Of a stretch of DNA of 64,000 bases, positions 35,101 through 45,904 are shown piece after piece. The stretch's first letter is position 1; each line of letters begins with the position of its first letter. The DNA is from Pholiota molesta (Eukaryota > Basidiomycota > Agaricomycetes > Agaricales > Strophariaceae), in NCBI GenBank assembly GCA_014925825.1, contig JACGCK010000051.1:62001-126000 (forward strand). The letters are read 5' to 3'. The translations under genes were made by a program, and so were the position numbers. Under the pieces are notes generated by a model. That model saw only the letters and a list, made by a program, of their open reading frames with translations, searched no databases and had not been told where the DNA came from.

Positions 35101-35359
35101 TACGGCCTTTTAATAATTGCCTGTGCCACAGCGTGTCAGAGGCAAGAGCTTCCAGAAAGACGCACGCGCTAGAGAGAGAGATACGGGACAGCGGGTGGGC
35201 GGTTTCCTGCAAGAAAGCGCACTGCTCTAGAAAAGCACTTGGAGAAATTCTTCCGCCTGCCCGCTCTTAAGTCGCTGCTGAACTGACGGCGGCCAGGCAG
35301 AGCGCAGACGCCCGGATCGGCGGGGTAGATTCCACGCTTCTCGATAGCGTTCGACGTGT

Positions 35360-35643
35360 TCAGAATAAGGGAGCCGGTGTGATGTAGCCTATACGACCGC
35401 TATACTTGTCCGTCTTTATCCCGCCAACACAAAGCCGAAGCTTGTGCGGGTTGAACGGTAACGGACGCGCGCGGCGCGCGAACACACACAGCAGGGCGTG
35501 CGGCGTGCGGCGTGCGCGTAGAGCATGGCGTCGTAGAGAAAGATGTCCCCGTGCCGGTACTGTTCCACGTAGGCGGTGCGCATAACCCATAGGTCCGACT
35601 TACTCTTGCGCCGAGTGCGCCGGTATTCTGTCATCGGCGCCAA
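35360..35643 (-). pseudogene. Degenerate coding remnant, unrecognised
   Basis: Two overlapping minus-strand frames look like one former reading: SDLWVMRTAYVEQYRHGDIF with LYDAMLYAHAARR, then after a frameshift LPFNPHKLRLCVGGIKTDKY and SGRIGYITPAP. No family is recognised. Confidence 0.3.
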
Positions 35644-36960
35644 CGCGCGGCATGCATAGGTGGGCCGTATGCGCGTCCCGGCGGTCCGCGACGGTTGTGT
35701 GCGGGTGAGGTTTGACTCAAGTGCAGAAGACGAACGTCGAACAGCAGAAGGGACACGCAGATCGATCTAGATGGTCAAGTAGCACCAGTAAGAAGCCAGG
35801 GAAGTTGGCAGGCCAGGTGCACGTCCAAGAGCGGGAAGAGCGTTGATGGACGGATCCAGGGTCGGGCGTGCGGAGTGTGTCGCATCTGGGGAATCCCCGT
35901 CTAGAGCGTCGCAAGTACTGTACGCTTTGGTGTCCGCGAAAACGGCGCGGACGTGGAGGAGCCGGATTGGCTGAGGGAGGGGAGAAGCTCCGTGTGGCAC
36001 GCCTGTATCCGATAATTGTCAAGACCTAGGTTGGGTTAGGATTGGGATTAGGATATTGAAGACCGAGGTTCTGGAGGCTAGGAAAGGATCAGGTCCGTTC
36101 TGTTGTTGTTGTTGTTTTGGGCCTCCGGTGAATGGCATGATCGACGGGGGCGAGCGAGTGGCGGGAGTGTCAATGTCGCAGCGCGGGCCGCGGCGCCTTT
36201 AAATACCCCACTTCTACTTCCAGCAACATGGATATAAATAGGCGCCGGCGTAAAACCCCAGTCTTAATTGAGAGGTGGATGAAGGCCGAGAATGGGGCAT
36301 TAGAACCCGTCAGAAGCAGGATTGGCATATGCGTATAAGTAAGTATGCGTCTAGAGCGTGATACTTAAGTATACGCTTTGGTGGGTCCGCGAAAACGGCG
36401 CGGACGTGGAGGCGCCGGATTGGCTGGGGGATGGGGGAAGCTCCGTGTGGCACGCCTGTATCCGATGATTGTCAAGACCTAAGTAAGTAGGTTGGGTTGG
36501 GCTAGGATTCAAGAGACAAGACCGAGGTTTTGGAGGCTGGGAAAGGAATAAGGCCGGTTTTGTGGTGGTGTTGTTGTTTTGGGCCTCCGGTGTATGCCAC
36601 GATCGACGGAGGCGAGTGAGTGGCGGGAGTGTCAATGTCGCAGCGCTGCTGAACGCGGGAGCGCGAATCCTGGAAGGCAGGAATGTGAAAGCCTGTAATA
36701 GGAAGAAAAGGAATATACTTACACTTTGGTGTCCAGTGGTACGCCCGTGAAAACGGCGCGGACGTGGAGGAGCCAGATTGGCTGAGAAGCTCCGTGTGGC
36801 ACGTCGTATCTGATGATTGTCAAGACCTAGGTTGGGTTAGGATTAGGATGCAAGACCGGAGGTTAGGAATCAGTTGTAGTTTTGGGCCTCCGGTGAATGA
36901 TATGATCGACGGAGGCGCGGAGACGAGTGCAGAGCGTCAATGTAGCAGTGGAACGTTTTA
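35630..36960 (+). repeat. Tandem copies of a roughly 300-bp dispersed repeat
   Basis: Three successive units (about 35880-36200, 36345-36660, 36722-36960) share GAAAACGGCGCGGACGTGGA, TCCGTGTGGCACG, TTGTCAAGACCTA, TTTTGGGCCTCCGGTG, ATCGACGG and the core GTGTCAATGTCGCAGCGC. The first unit's left part (35630-35830; GCAGATCGATCTAGATGG) recurs inverted near 42.94-43.13 and 48.02-48.23 kb. No coding capacity; a TTTAAATAC sequence closes some units. Confidence 0.75.
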
Positions 36961-37313
36961 AATACAGCACGACGCGCAGCGCGGTGGTGGGAAGCCGCAC
37001 CCAAAACGGGCGCGGCTGTCTTGCGTCGAAAGAGAGTAGCGCGATTAGGCGTGGCCGGAGCCGTGGTACGCAGCGGAGATTGAGGTAGGTGCTTAAACAG
37101 CATTGGGCTGCGCGCTCCCATGGGGCGCAGATGGGAGGGTGATGATGTCAGTGGGCGGGACGGACACGGACGAGGGGTGCGGGTGTTGCTAGTGGAAGAT
37201 TTTTTTTTCGTTTCTGCAGGCATGGGTGAACGAACAATGTGATTGGCTGAGGGAGTTTTTAAAATTATAGTGTGAGCAGAGCACGAATCCTGGGAGACAG
37301 GAATGTGGAAGCC
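36885..37313 (+). repeat. Left direct repeat flanking the APH-like gene
   Basis: From GGGCCTCCGG through GAAGCCGCACCCAAAACGGG, GTGCTTAAACAGCAT and GTGAACGAACAATGTGATTG to TGTGGAAGCC. Recurs in the same orientation at about 39290-39757. Confidence 0.8.
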
Positions 37314-37939
37314 GCTCAGTAAAAGCATAGCAGCGGTGAGTATGTAGTTGTACTTAGTTGGTATCTACACTGTTATATACTTAGGGAGTGATTATAATAT
37401 ATGTTGACGTCTAAACCATGACTTATTAAGTGCTTAAAGATTGCTTAGTGCTCTTATAAAACCATAACTCTTAAAACTTAGCATGTCTTATATTTTGTCA
37501 AGCTCTTATCTTCTTAGCTCAGAAATTGGTATTGGGCCAGAAAATGGACCTGCATTATCCAAGACGACGAACTTAGTGCCTTAAGTATCTTATTCAAGTG
37601 CTACGTACAAGTGCTACGTACCTCTAAGACACTTTGCCCTTTTGCCGATGCTACCGCAGCGCTCGGGTGGCCATCATGTCTGCCATCGCTGACTCAAGAG
37701 GTGCCTCGAGACTTGCCTAACATAATCGTCAACTACATGTCCGGAAACAGCGCAACGCCATAGTTGAAACCAATATATTGAAGACCTATCGTTCAAAGCG
37801 AGCACGAAGAAAAACAAGAAAAACTGGCATAAATAATTACTTCAACAGCTCCTCCACTACCCGGTCGTCTGTTATCTGCGACACATTAGGACCACGGGTA
37901 GTTCAGAGCCCTATATGGTGCTACTGTAGGCACACCCAA
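37314..37939. other. Intergenic downstream of the APH-like gene
   Basis: AT-rich 3' flank. No gene recognised. Confidence 0.4.
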
Positions 37940-39015
37940 TCAACGCGAACTTGAAGCCGAAGTTGTCCCCAGAACAACCTTGTCGAGATAAACCAGATCG
38001 CGGGCGCCCTCCTGCAGGGGCACCCTGTTCCCCTCCTCATCCCACTGCCACCCATTCTCCAGAAAGATGCCCGCCAATCTGGCGACGTCAATCCGTGCGT
38101 CGGCGGTGTTTCCGTTTCCCATGGCCGTGTAAAAGGCCTCCCAGAACAGGGCGCGGAGCGCCTGCTGGCTGGGGTGGTAGCACCAGCCCTCGTCCACTCT
38201 GTTGACCCCGAGCATGGTCTCGAGCCCCCCGAGCGCCATCCCGAACGGGCTGAGCTCCGCGTCCTTCCAGTCGCAGATGCCCACCAGCGCGCCCGTGCGT
38301 GGGTCTACGTGGATGTTGTTCTCGAGGAGGTCGGTGTGGTTGGGCACCAGCGGCCAGTCGTCGGCGAAGAGCGCTGGGAGGCGCGTGAGGATGTGCTCCA
38401 GGGTCGGTCGAAAGCGCCCGGGCAGCCCGCGGCGGAGCTCCGTCAGCTTCGACGCGTACTCGTTCAATAGCAGCGCGCGGCTTGGACACTGGCATGACAT
38501 CCACGCGGGCGTATTATGCCACGCCGAGGCGAAGAAGCTGCACCGGCAAAGTCAGCTGCGCGGTATCCTTCAGATCAGACGCCGGAGCCGACTGACCTAG
38601 CATAGTCTTTTAGGGTGCGTTCTAGGAGGCGGTAGTCATCCCGGTGCAGCTGGTCCCGGGCAAGATACATCGCGACCCCGCCGACGTTGTTCATCTTGTA
38701 CACGAGAAGCGCGCCAAGTGTGCCAGCGTCTTCGTGGACCGGCGTGAAGCCCGCGTAGGCGTGCTCGACGCCTCTGAGAAGGCCGATGTCCAGGGCGGAG
38801 TGGCTGGCACGGAACTGGACCGCGTATTCTCCGGCGATGACCGTGTAGCTGGTCCCGCCTTGGACCGGCGCTGGGCTGCCAGATGCGCCCGCGATGCGTG
38901 CAGCCTCCGCGTCGCATTGCTGCTGCGTTACGGAAGCGTTCTTCGAGAAGAACGCCGCGATCTGCTGCCGCGATAGCTGCGAAATGAGGGCCTCCATTGT
39001 GTAATTGGGTGCCAT
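37940..39015 (-). CDS. Aminoglycoside phosphotransferase (APH)-like kinase family protein
   Basis: Exons 39015-38597 and 38537-37940 give 338 aa. The start at 39015 (MAPNYTMEALISQ) was preferred over ATG 39180, whose extra 55 residues look like leader sequence. The catalytic segment PNHTDLLENNIHVD (H-x-D with the Asn five residues on) and the downstream metal-binding ICDWKDAELSPFGM are intact, as in the APH/choline-kinase-like fold. The N-lobe is recognisable (YTVIAGEYAVQFR; GALLVYKMNNVGGVAMYLAR). Fungal members phosphorylate unknown small molecules; antibiotic resistance should not be assumed. The gene sits between two long direct repeats. Confidence 0.82.
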
Positions 39016-39289
39016 CTGATTGCCGTGTAGTGGGAGACTATGATGGGTGAAGCTGTGGTGTAGCTTTGGCTGCGGCGAAGAGTGGAGAAGAAAAGAGATC
39101 GGGGGAAACGAGGAATACAGAGAAGAGAATGAATGTGGGCGGGTTGAAGTACCTCCTGGACCCACACGGCGGACATTCAACTGTCAGGTCGTGCCGTCGC
39201 TTGCGCTGTGAGGTTGTTGCAAGGTTAATGTTAGGTACTGAGCGAGGAGGAATTCTGGTGTTTTCTGTCGTCCGCCGTGTGGCCATGTT

Positions 39290-39757
39290 GCGTCGAGGTG
39301 GCATGTGCGGGGGCCAGTGCGTGGCGGGAGTGTCGAATTCAGTGTCGCAGCGCCACTGAACGCGGCGCTTTAAATACCCCACTGTCCAGGTGCTGCCCCC
39401 AGCAAGATGAAGGCGGTGGGAAGCCGCACCCAAAACGGGCGCGGCACCCGTGCATCGAGAAAGAGAGTAGCGCGGATTAGGCGTGGTGCGCAGCAGGGAT
39501 TAAGCTAGGTGCTTAAACAGCATCGGGCAGCGCGCTCCCATGGGGGATGATGATATCATGCGTGCTGGAGCGGGCGTTGATGGCAGTGGGCGGGACGGAC
39601 GAGAGGGGTGCGGGTGTAGCTAGTGTGCGCACGGGTGGCTATGGGAGAATTTTTTTTTTTGTTTCTGCGGCATGGGTGAACGAACAATGTGATTGGCTGA
39701 GGGAGTTTTTATAGTGTGAGCAGAGCACGAATCCTGGGAGGCAGGAATGTGGAAGCC
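39290..39757 (+). repeat. Right direct repeat flanking the APH-like gene
   Basis: Same orientation and block order as 36885-37313, including CGCTTTAAATACCCCACT, GAAGCCGCACCCAAAACGGG, GGTGCTTAAACAGCATCGGG and GAACGAACAATGTGATTGGC. The left part lies within the upstream region of the APH-like gene. The stretch 39758-40252 holds no recognised gene. Confidence 0.8.
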
Positions 39758-40252
39758 GGTAGGAAGAAAAGAGAGAGACGCGCGAAATGAGGATATCTTT
39801 TTGTTCGAGTGGTATCAAGGATGTAGATGTGCGTTACTGGCAACGCGTAACGGGCGATCGGGGACGGGCGAGACGGGGGCCGAGTGTCTATGACGGCATT
39901 CACGCCACGCTAACGGGGCCAGGCTTTCTGCGCAGGTGTGACTGTGATTATTCAACAAAGAGACAGAAAGAGACACTGGACGGACAGTGACGGCAACGAA
40001 AGAACTTGGGAGGGCCCGTCGGGCAGACGACGGTGCAAAGTCGCAGGTGGGGTGCTCACCTGCCCAAGTCTGCGAAGCACGACCGGGAGAACTGGCGTAG
40101 TGCGGCGGGAGATGCCGAACGGGGAAAGAAGCGTGTGATGGGGTCTTATTTAATGGACGGCCGGCGAAAGGGGCTGCCTTTCTCCTTGGTGACCGCACTC
40201 CCCCCCTCTCCCTCTCACCACCACCACAGGGTCTGCCCCGCCCCCCGCAGCC

Positions 40253-41122
40253 ATGATGCTCGTTCAGCTCCCTGCCATGGACGCCGTCTCCACGGCCGCC
40301 CTCCCGTCCCTCTCCCTCGGCCGCTTCGTGCCCCCGTCCCTCGCCCTCTTCGCCCGTCCCAGCGCCTGGTTGGCCCTCCTCGCCTCGCTCGTCATCCTCT
40401 CCAGCATCCGTGCGGCGTTGCTCTATGTGCGCCCACCACCGTCCACCGCTCACAAGGCCGCCGTATCCATCGCTTCCCTCGCTCAGGACGCCAAGAGTGA
40501 GAAGGGGGCATCAGCGGCAGAAGGAGGCTCGACGACAACGGTGACCGCCAGCGGCTCTTCCACGGCCCCGACCTCCTCAACGACGACTGGAACAACAGGC
40601 CTCCCCACAGACACACCTCAGACACGGACAACCAGCTGGCTGTGGGGCCTCGTCAAGTGGGACGCCCTGCCCTCGCTGCCCGTCGTCCGCGGGCAGGGCA
40701 GACACTGGCGGCCGATGTCTCAGCAGCAGCAAGGGCAGCAACAGGTGCAAATGCAGCAACATGGGGTGGGCCAGCAGCAGCAGCAGTCAGGCAGACGGTC
40801 GCCGGGGCCTGCGTTCGATCATCCGCGTACGTCTCCTTTCCTCTTATCTCGCCCTATCGCGCCGTTGCTCCTCCCCCTTATCCTATGCTATGAATGCTAT
40901 CGTATCACTTCCGCGCCCCTCTATTGACTCTTCGCTGTGGAATAACGTTTGCTGATCGTCTCTCCGGATATAGTGCCCGCATTGTATCAATCTGGAACGC
41001 CCGTCTCTATGGCCAAAATGATCATGTCGCGGCATACTTTCCGCCGCCCAACGGCGCGCCCGCCACCTGTACGCAGCGCCAACGCCGTGCAATACCAGCG
41101 GCGCGCGCCGTCGATGGTATAA
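40253..41122 (+). CDS. Predicted one-pass membrane protein, unrecognised
   Basis: Exons 40253-40826 and 40974-41122 give 240 aa. One strong hydrophobic segment lies near residues 40-58 (LALLASLVILSSIRAALLYV). It is followed by a Ser/Thr-rich region (STAPTSSTTTGTTG), a tryptophan patch (SWLWGLVKW), a Gln-rich stretch (SQQQQGQQQVQMQQ) and a basic tail. The 147-bp intron has GTACGT and ATATAG ends and keeps frame. Codon use is GC-rich. The context CCGCAGCCATGATG offers two adjacent start codons. No family was recognised. Confidence 0.65.
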
Positions 41123-42597
41123 ATATTGTCTAGAGTGTCTGCGCTGTATCTTCGGTGTTTTTTTTATTCGTGGGAGCGTGTTGTGGTTCGACTATGCTTA
41201 ATCATTCCGCATGCGTCTGCCCAGCGCCTGCTTCTTTTCTCCGCCCGCCCCGGTTTTAGACCGACCGTGGCCGCCCATGCTGTGTCTATCTATTCGTCTG
41301 TATCTATCCCTCACATTGCATTGCATCCCATCGCTTTCCCTCCATCATGCTATGTTGCGCCACCCATCCATCCATCCCTCATCATTTTATTCTCCCCCAT
41401 CACATCATATGTTCGCTACGACCCTCGCATGACCCCCCATCACCCCTCCTCCGCAGGATTCGGGTTAGTCCTTCGGCCATCACCCCCGCCATCAATTTAC
41501 GCCATCATGGTTATGACACTATCATCAAGTTGCTTTTTACGTTATTTTCGACGATGGAGACGCAGACGCAGACGAAAGAAGAATGAATGAACGCAGACGA
41601 AAGGAAAATCGAAGAAAAACCGAGATTATTATTATTATTATTGACGACGTGAAAAGGAAGGCGCTCTTGCCCCGCGTGCAGAGCCCGCCCGACGCCTCCC
41701 CGACGCCTACCTGGATCCGCCTATAGCTATCGGTTCGGCTATATATCGACATTCCTATCTATCTCCCTATCTATCATTATAGACGGACGCTAGCTAGATG
41801 CCCCCCGTGCCCGCAGGCGCTCCGCGTGCCCGCGTGCGCCCTCCGTTCCGTGGTTGGATCCGGTTTTTGTATCGGCGGAAACTACCTCGGGCCCGGCGTT
41901 GGATTTTGCAGGCGCGGGAACCCCGTTATTTATGACGTGGATCGACGCCCGTCCCGCGCTGATGGGCGCGCCCGGGACCCGGGTGGGGTGTCTGTGTATT
42001 GGGTGTGGAACGGGGGAGCTGGGGCCGGGGGTGGGAGAGCTGGCGAGACGTGCGTGCGGCTGTGGTTCCGCTGCCTTTGGTGGGCGCGCTCGAAGAGGGG
42101 AGGTGGAGGAAGGGGTGGTCCGTTGTTCGTTTTGTTTTGTGTCGTGGACCTTGGTGGACTTGCTCGTGGTGCGGAGCGTTCGTTCGTCTATCTATCTATC
42201 TTCGGTTTGTTTCGTTCCCAGCTTCGTTGGTTGTACCCTCCACACACACACACACACACCCGACCCCCATTCGTCGTGAGGAATGGTGGATTGTCGTTGC
42301 TTATCATTATTCGTCCCCGCCCATCCCGTACTATCTTATACTATCCTATCGTGCTTATACCTAGCTTTGTCGTTTGAGACTTTTTTTCTTCTTTTCGTAT
42401 TCGTTTTGTTCGTAGCTTGTGGTTGTCGACGGACGTTGTTGGGTATATGACCGTTAATCAAGCAGTTTTCGCGTTGATGAATTGGGGGTCTCTGCAGCGT
42501 GCTCGGTTTAGTGGATGGGATGGGATTTTAGGCGCGATGCTTGAATTCCGTTCTATTGTTCAAAGACAGCGATGAGTCTGAGTCTGCTTTATATTGG
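41123..42597. other. Long 3' flank / intergenic with microsatellites
   Basis: Pyrimidine-rich, with an ATT repeat near 41625-41641 and a CA repeat at about 42240-42259. No supported gene. Confidence 0.5.
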
Positions 42598-42775
42598 ACC
42601 CCCTCTCGTCTGTCCCGCCCACTGCCATCACCGCCCGCTCCAGCACGCATGATCTAGCTCAATCCCTGCTGCGCACACCACGCCTAATCCGCGCTACTCT
42701 CTTTCTCGAGTCTCGACGCACGAGAGCCGCGCCCGTTTTGGGCGCGGCTTCCCACCGCTTTCAAGTTGCTGAGTC
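42598..42775 (-). repeat. Inverted, internally deleted copy of the APH-flanking repeat
   Basis: The reverse complement carries GCGGTGGGAAGCCGC, CCCAAAACGGGCGCGGC, AGAGAGTAGCGCGGATTAGG and CATGCGTGCTGGAGCGGGCG, as at 39413-39610. A middle segment around the AAACAGCATCGGG block is missing. Confidence 0.75.
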
Positions 42776-42939
42776 GTCTGCTAGCGTACATAGCGCAGGC
42801 CGCTCCTATGGCCTCGCTGTTTGCTTGAAAAGGGGTATAAACTGGTATAGGATCATGTCTAGGTGTCGCACCATCCGTGACGTATTAGCTACTAGCTAGC
42901 CCTCGTCGACGCCCCTCTCCGTGGCCCGGATCCGTCCAT

Positions 42940-43460
42940 TAACTCTCTCCTCGTTCTTCGTGCACCTGCCCCGCTAACTTAACTGGCTTCCGACTAGTGC
43001 TACTTGATCCATCTGGATCGATCTGCGAGCCCCTTCTGCTCCTCGTCTTCTACACTTGCGTCAAGCTTCGCGCGCAGAACACCGTCCCGGAGCGCCGGGA
43101 AGCAGTCCCAGATATGACACGCATGCCGCGCGTTGGCGCCAATTGACAGTGACTTTGACTTTGCATGCATTCTATACTCGATCTACGACATCGTTAATCG
43201 CATACATATATATGTGTGTGTACGTAGAGATCACACATCCTTCCGAAGACACGGATTATCTTCGTTGACTCTTTACACTTATCAGAGTGCGGCCGAATCG
43301 GGATTGCCCCGTGGCGGTAAATTTAGTAGAAACCAAGTATTAATGCCTCCTTCGCAGAATTGACAAGTTGTATTGGTGGATAAAGATGAGGTATACATTA
43401 GCAGGCGCAAAAGCGAACACATAATTCCAAATATCAAACACCGCCCGAACCGATGCGTCA
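42940..43460 (-). repeat. Inverted counterpart of 34750-35100 and 35630-35830
   Basis: Reading the minus strand, the order of blocks matches the plus strand from 34750 to 35830, with the 35100-35630 part missing. The segment joins the 3' flank of the unknown gene at 43517. Confidence 0.7.
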
Positions 43461-43516
43461 GGGTGGGATGGGCGCTTATTTACGGGATGCTTCTTTGCGG
43501 GTCAAGCACTCAGTAC

Positions 43517-44451
43517 TCAAGTGCTCAGGCCGGAGGGCGGGAAAAGGATATCCCATGCCTCCAGTTCTGATAACTGATGAACATATCCACAATTGACCGT
43601 CTCTATCGCCAGCTGGAAGGAACAATTAGTAATGATACAAAAAGAAAAACCCCCAATAAAACCACAACACTCACGTCCAACAGATGTACGGCTGAGGGCA
43701 GAGTCAGGACCTGCCTCTCCTTTGCCGAGTTGAGTGCTTCGTGAACCTTGATATCCGATGGAAGCATATGATCATACCATGCCCGCAATTTGTGCCCGAC
43801 GGTCACAAGATAAAGTGAGGCGATGACGACGAATACTTCTTGCATCGCGGGCTCTTCAGCATTGGGGTGTTTAGGATCTTTGAGGCCTTGCGCAACAGAA
43901 AACCAGGCATGACCCGCATCCTGCTCCTGTATCCCCGCATTTATGGCTGCTATCGATAGCAGTGTTGCGGTCAGACGAAGGTTGGACGGCTCCACGACGT
44001 GGTTAACATCGTTGTCTTCGGTTTCGCCATCGAAGAATGGGTTCATGATGCTGCTTTCGAGTCCCTCCGCCAACGTAGCACCCCATGCCCTATGCAGATG
44101 CGTAGGGCTGCCATCGCTCCAGATCGGCGACTGTGCGACCTGCATCGTATCGAAGTCAGGCATGCCGCTCTTGACCAGTGCAAGTGATCGGGCAATGAGC
44201 GTCACGTCCTTAGGACGCTCGCGCGTCCTGGAGACAGCGTATTGTAACAGTGCGGCGACGCACGTCCAGTTCGCGTAGTTTCGGATTAGTTCGATGACTT
44301 TGGAAGCAATGGCTTCTGGAGCCGCAATTACGGGATCAACATCTGTTGAGGGTGGGGCAGGATAAAAGATATCGGGGAATTGTATATACATGTTATGGAA
44401 ACGGCGCTCATTGTCGTCAGCATAAGTTTCATCAAAAATATATCCTTGCAT
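43517..44451 (-). CDS. Unrecognised protein, tandem family C copy 1
   Basis: Exons 44451-43675 (777 nt) and 43612-43517 give 290 aa. It starts MQGYIFDETYADDNERRFHN; an in-frame ATG at 44544 exists, but the paralogue starts at the equivalent MQGY. No domain is recognised. The protein is mostly helical in appearance (AIASKVIELIRNYANWTCVA; LRLTATLLSIAAINAGIQEQ), with no signal peptide. A 62-bp intron with GTGAGT donor separates the C-terminal exon, which ends ILFPPSGLST. The coding exon length is identical in the neighbouring paralogue. Confidence 0.7.
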
Positions 44452-44948
44452 GATGAGGACTAGACGCTGGCCTAGTTTGGGCAATAGATTATAGATGGAT
44501 GGAGTTGTAACGGTTCTGAGAGAGAGAGAGGAGGATACCAACAAAGTGGCCTATTGGACCACTCAATTTTATACATGTTTTCACATAAATCAATTCCCAG
44601 CGGCTTCCACATGAGGTGGAATGGAAGCCGATGTGTCCACATTGATGCTGGCGGCATAATTTGCGTGCAACGCCCACATAAGTAGCCACATTACGCTGAC
44701 ATCTTGAAAGTTGATGGCAGGCATTTCAAAGAAATTTACTGATGAGTCTGCCCACGAAGACCGTACACAATGATAAGGAGAGCGCAATTCTCGGCCTTCA
44801 TTGACCGTAAGGTCCTTCGCAGAGTTGACAAGTTGTATTTGCATTGGTGGGTTACAGATGAGGTATAGACAAGCAAATGTGAACGCATAATTTCACGACC
44901 TACAACAATAAAACAACGCCCGAACCGACTCGTCAGGTGGGCGCTTAT

Positions 44949-45904
44949 TCATGGGACGACTCTTTGGCGCTCCAGCATGGAAGTGCTCAGGCCGGATGGC
45001 GGGAAAAGGGTCTCCCATGCCTCCAATTCTGATAATTGATGAACATATCCACATTTGACCGCCTCTATCGCCAGCTGGAAGGAACAATTAACGATGATAC
45101 AAAAAGAAAAAGAAACACAACACTCACGTCCAACAGATGTACGGCTGTAGGCAGAGTTAGGACCTGCCTCTCCTTTGCCGCGTTGAGGGCTTCGTGAATC
45201 TTGATATCCGATGGGAGAAAATAGTCGTACCATGCCCGCAATTTGCGCCCGACGGTCACAAGATAAAGAGAGGCGATGACAGTGAACACTTCTTGCATAG
45301 CGGGCTCTTCAGCATCGGGGTCTTCAGGATCTTTGAGGCCTTTCTCAACAGCAAACCAGGCATGACTAGCCTGCTGCTCCTGCAGTCCCGCATTTATGGC
45401 TGCTATCGATAGCAGCGTTACGGTCAGATGAAAGTTGGACGGTTCCACAACGTGGTTAACATCGATGTCTTCAATGTCTCCGTCACAGAACGGGTTCATA
45501 ATTCCACTTGAGAGCCCCTCCGCCAGCAAAATACCCCATGCCCTATGCAGAACTGTAGGGTTTCCACCGCTCCAGTGCAGAGGCTGCACGATCTGCATGG
45601 TATCGAAGTCGGGTATGCCACTCTTTACCAATGCGAGTGATCGGGCAATGAGCGTCACATCTTGAGGACGCTCGCGCGTCCTGTTGAGCGAGTAAGATAA
45701 CAGTGCGGCGACACACGTCCAGGCTGCGTAGTTTTGGATTAGTTCAATGACTTTGGAAGCAATGAATTCCGGAGCCGCAATCACAGGATTGGCATCTGTC
45801 GACGGTGGGGAAGGATAAAAGATATCAGGGAGTTGAATATACACGTTATGAAAACAGTGTGCATATTCATCAGCATGAGTTGCATCAAAAACATATCCTT
45901 GCAT
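44949..45904 (-). CDS. Unrecognised protein, tandem family C copy 2
   Basis: Exons 45904-45128 (777 nt, as in copy 1) and 45074-44949 give 300 aa. It shares long blocks with copy 1, such as DIFYPSPPSTDANPVIAAPE, RERPQDVTLIARSLALVKSG and EPAMQEVFTVIASLYLVTVG. The C-terminal exon is 10 residues longer (SMLERQRVVP). The roughly 500-bp upstream regions of both copies are also alike (CATTACGCTGACATCTTG and the AGTGGCCTATNGNACCACTC block), so the duplicated unit includes the promoter. Function unknown. Confidence 0.7.

Noticed and set aside
38088..38504. Frames on both strands over the APH-like gene
   Set aside because: Shadows of the intact kinase reading, which alone keeps catalytic motifs and splices in frame.
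36981..39757. LTR retrotransposon with the 430-470-bp direct repeats as LTRs
   Set aside because: The internal 2 kb holds only the APH-like gene and flank; no gag, protease, reverse transcriptase, primer-binding site or TG..CA ends were seen.
41826..42377. Overlapping plus-strand frames of 121-183 codons
   Set aside because: Three overlapping frames with equal support in GC/T-rich DNA, ending in CA-repeat translation; no domain.
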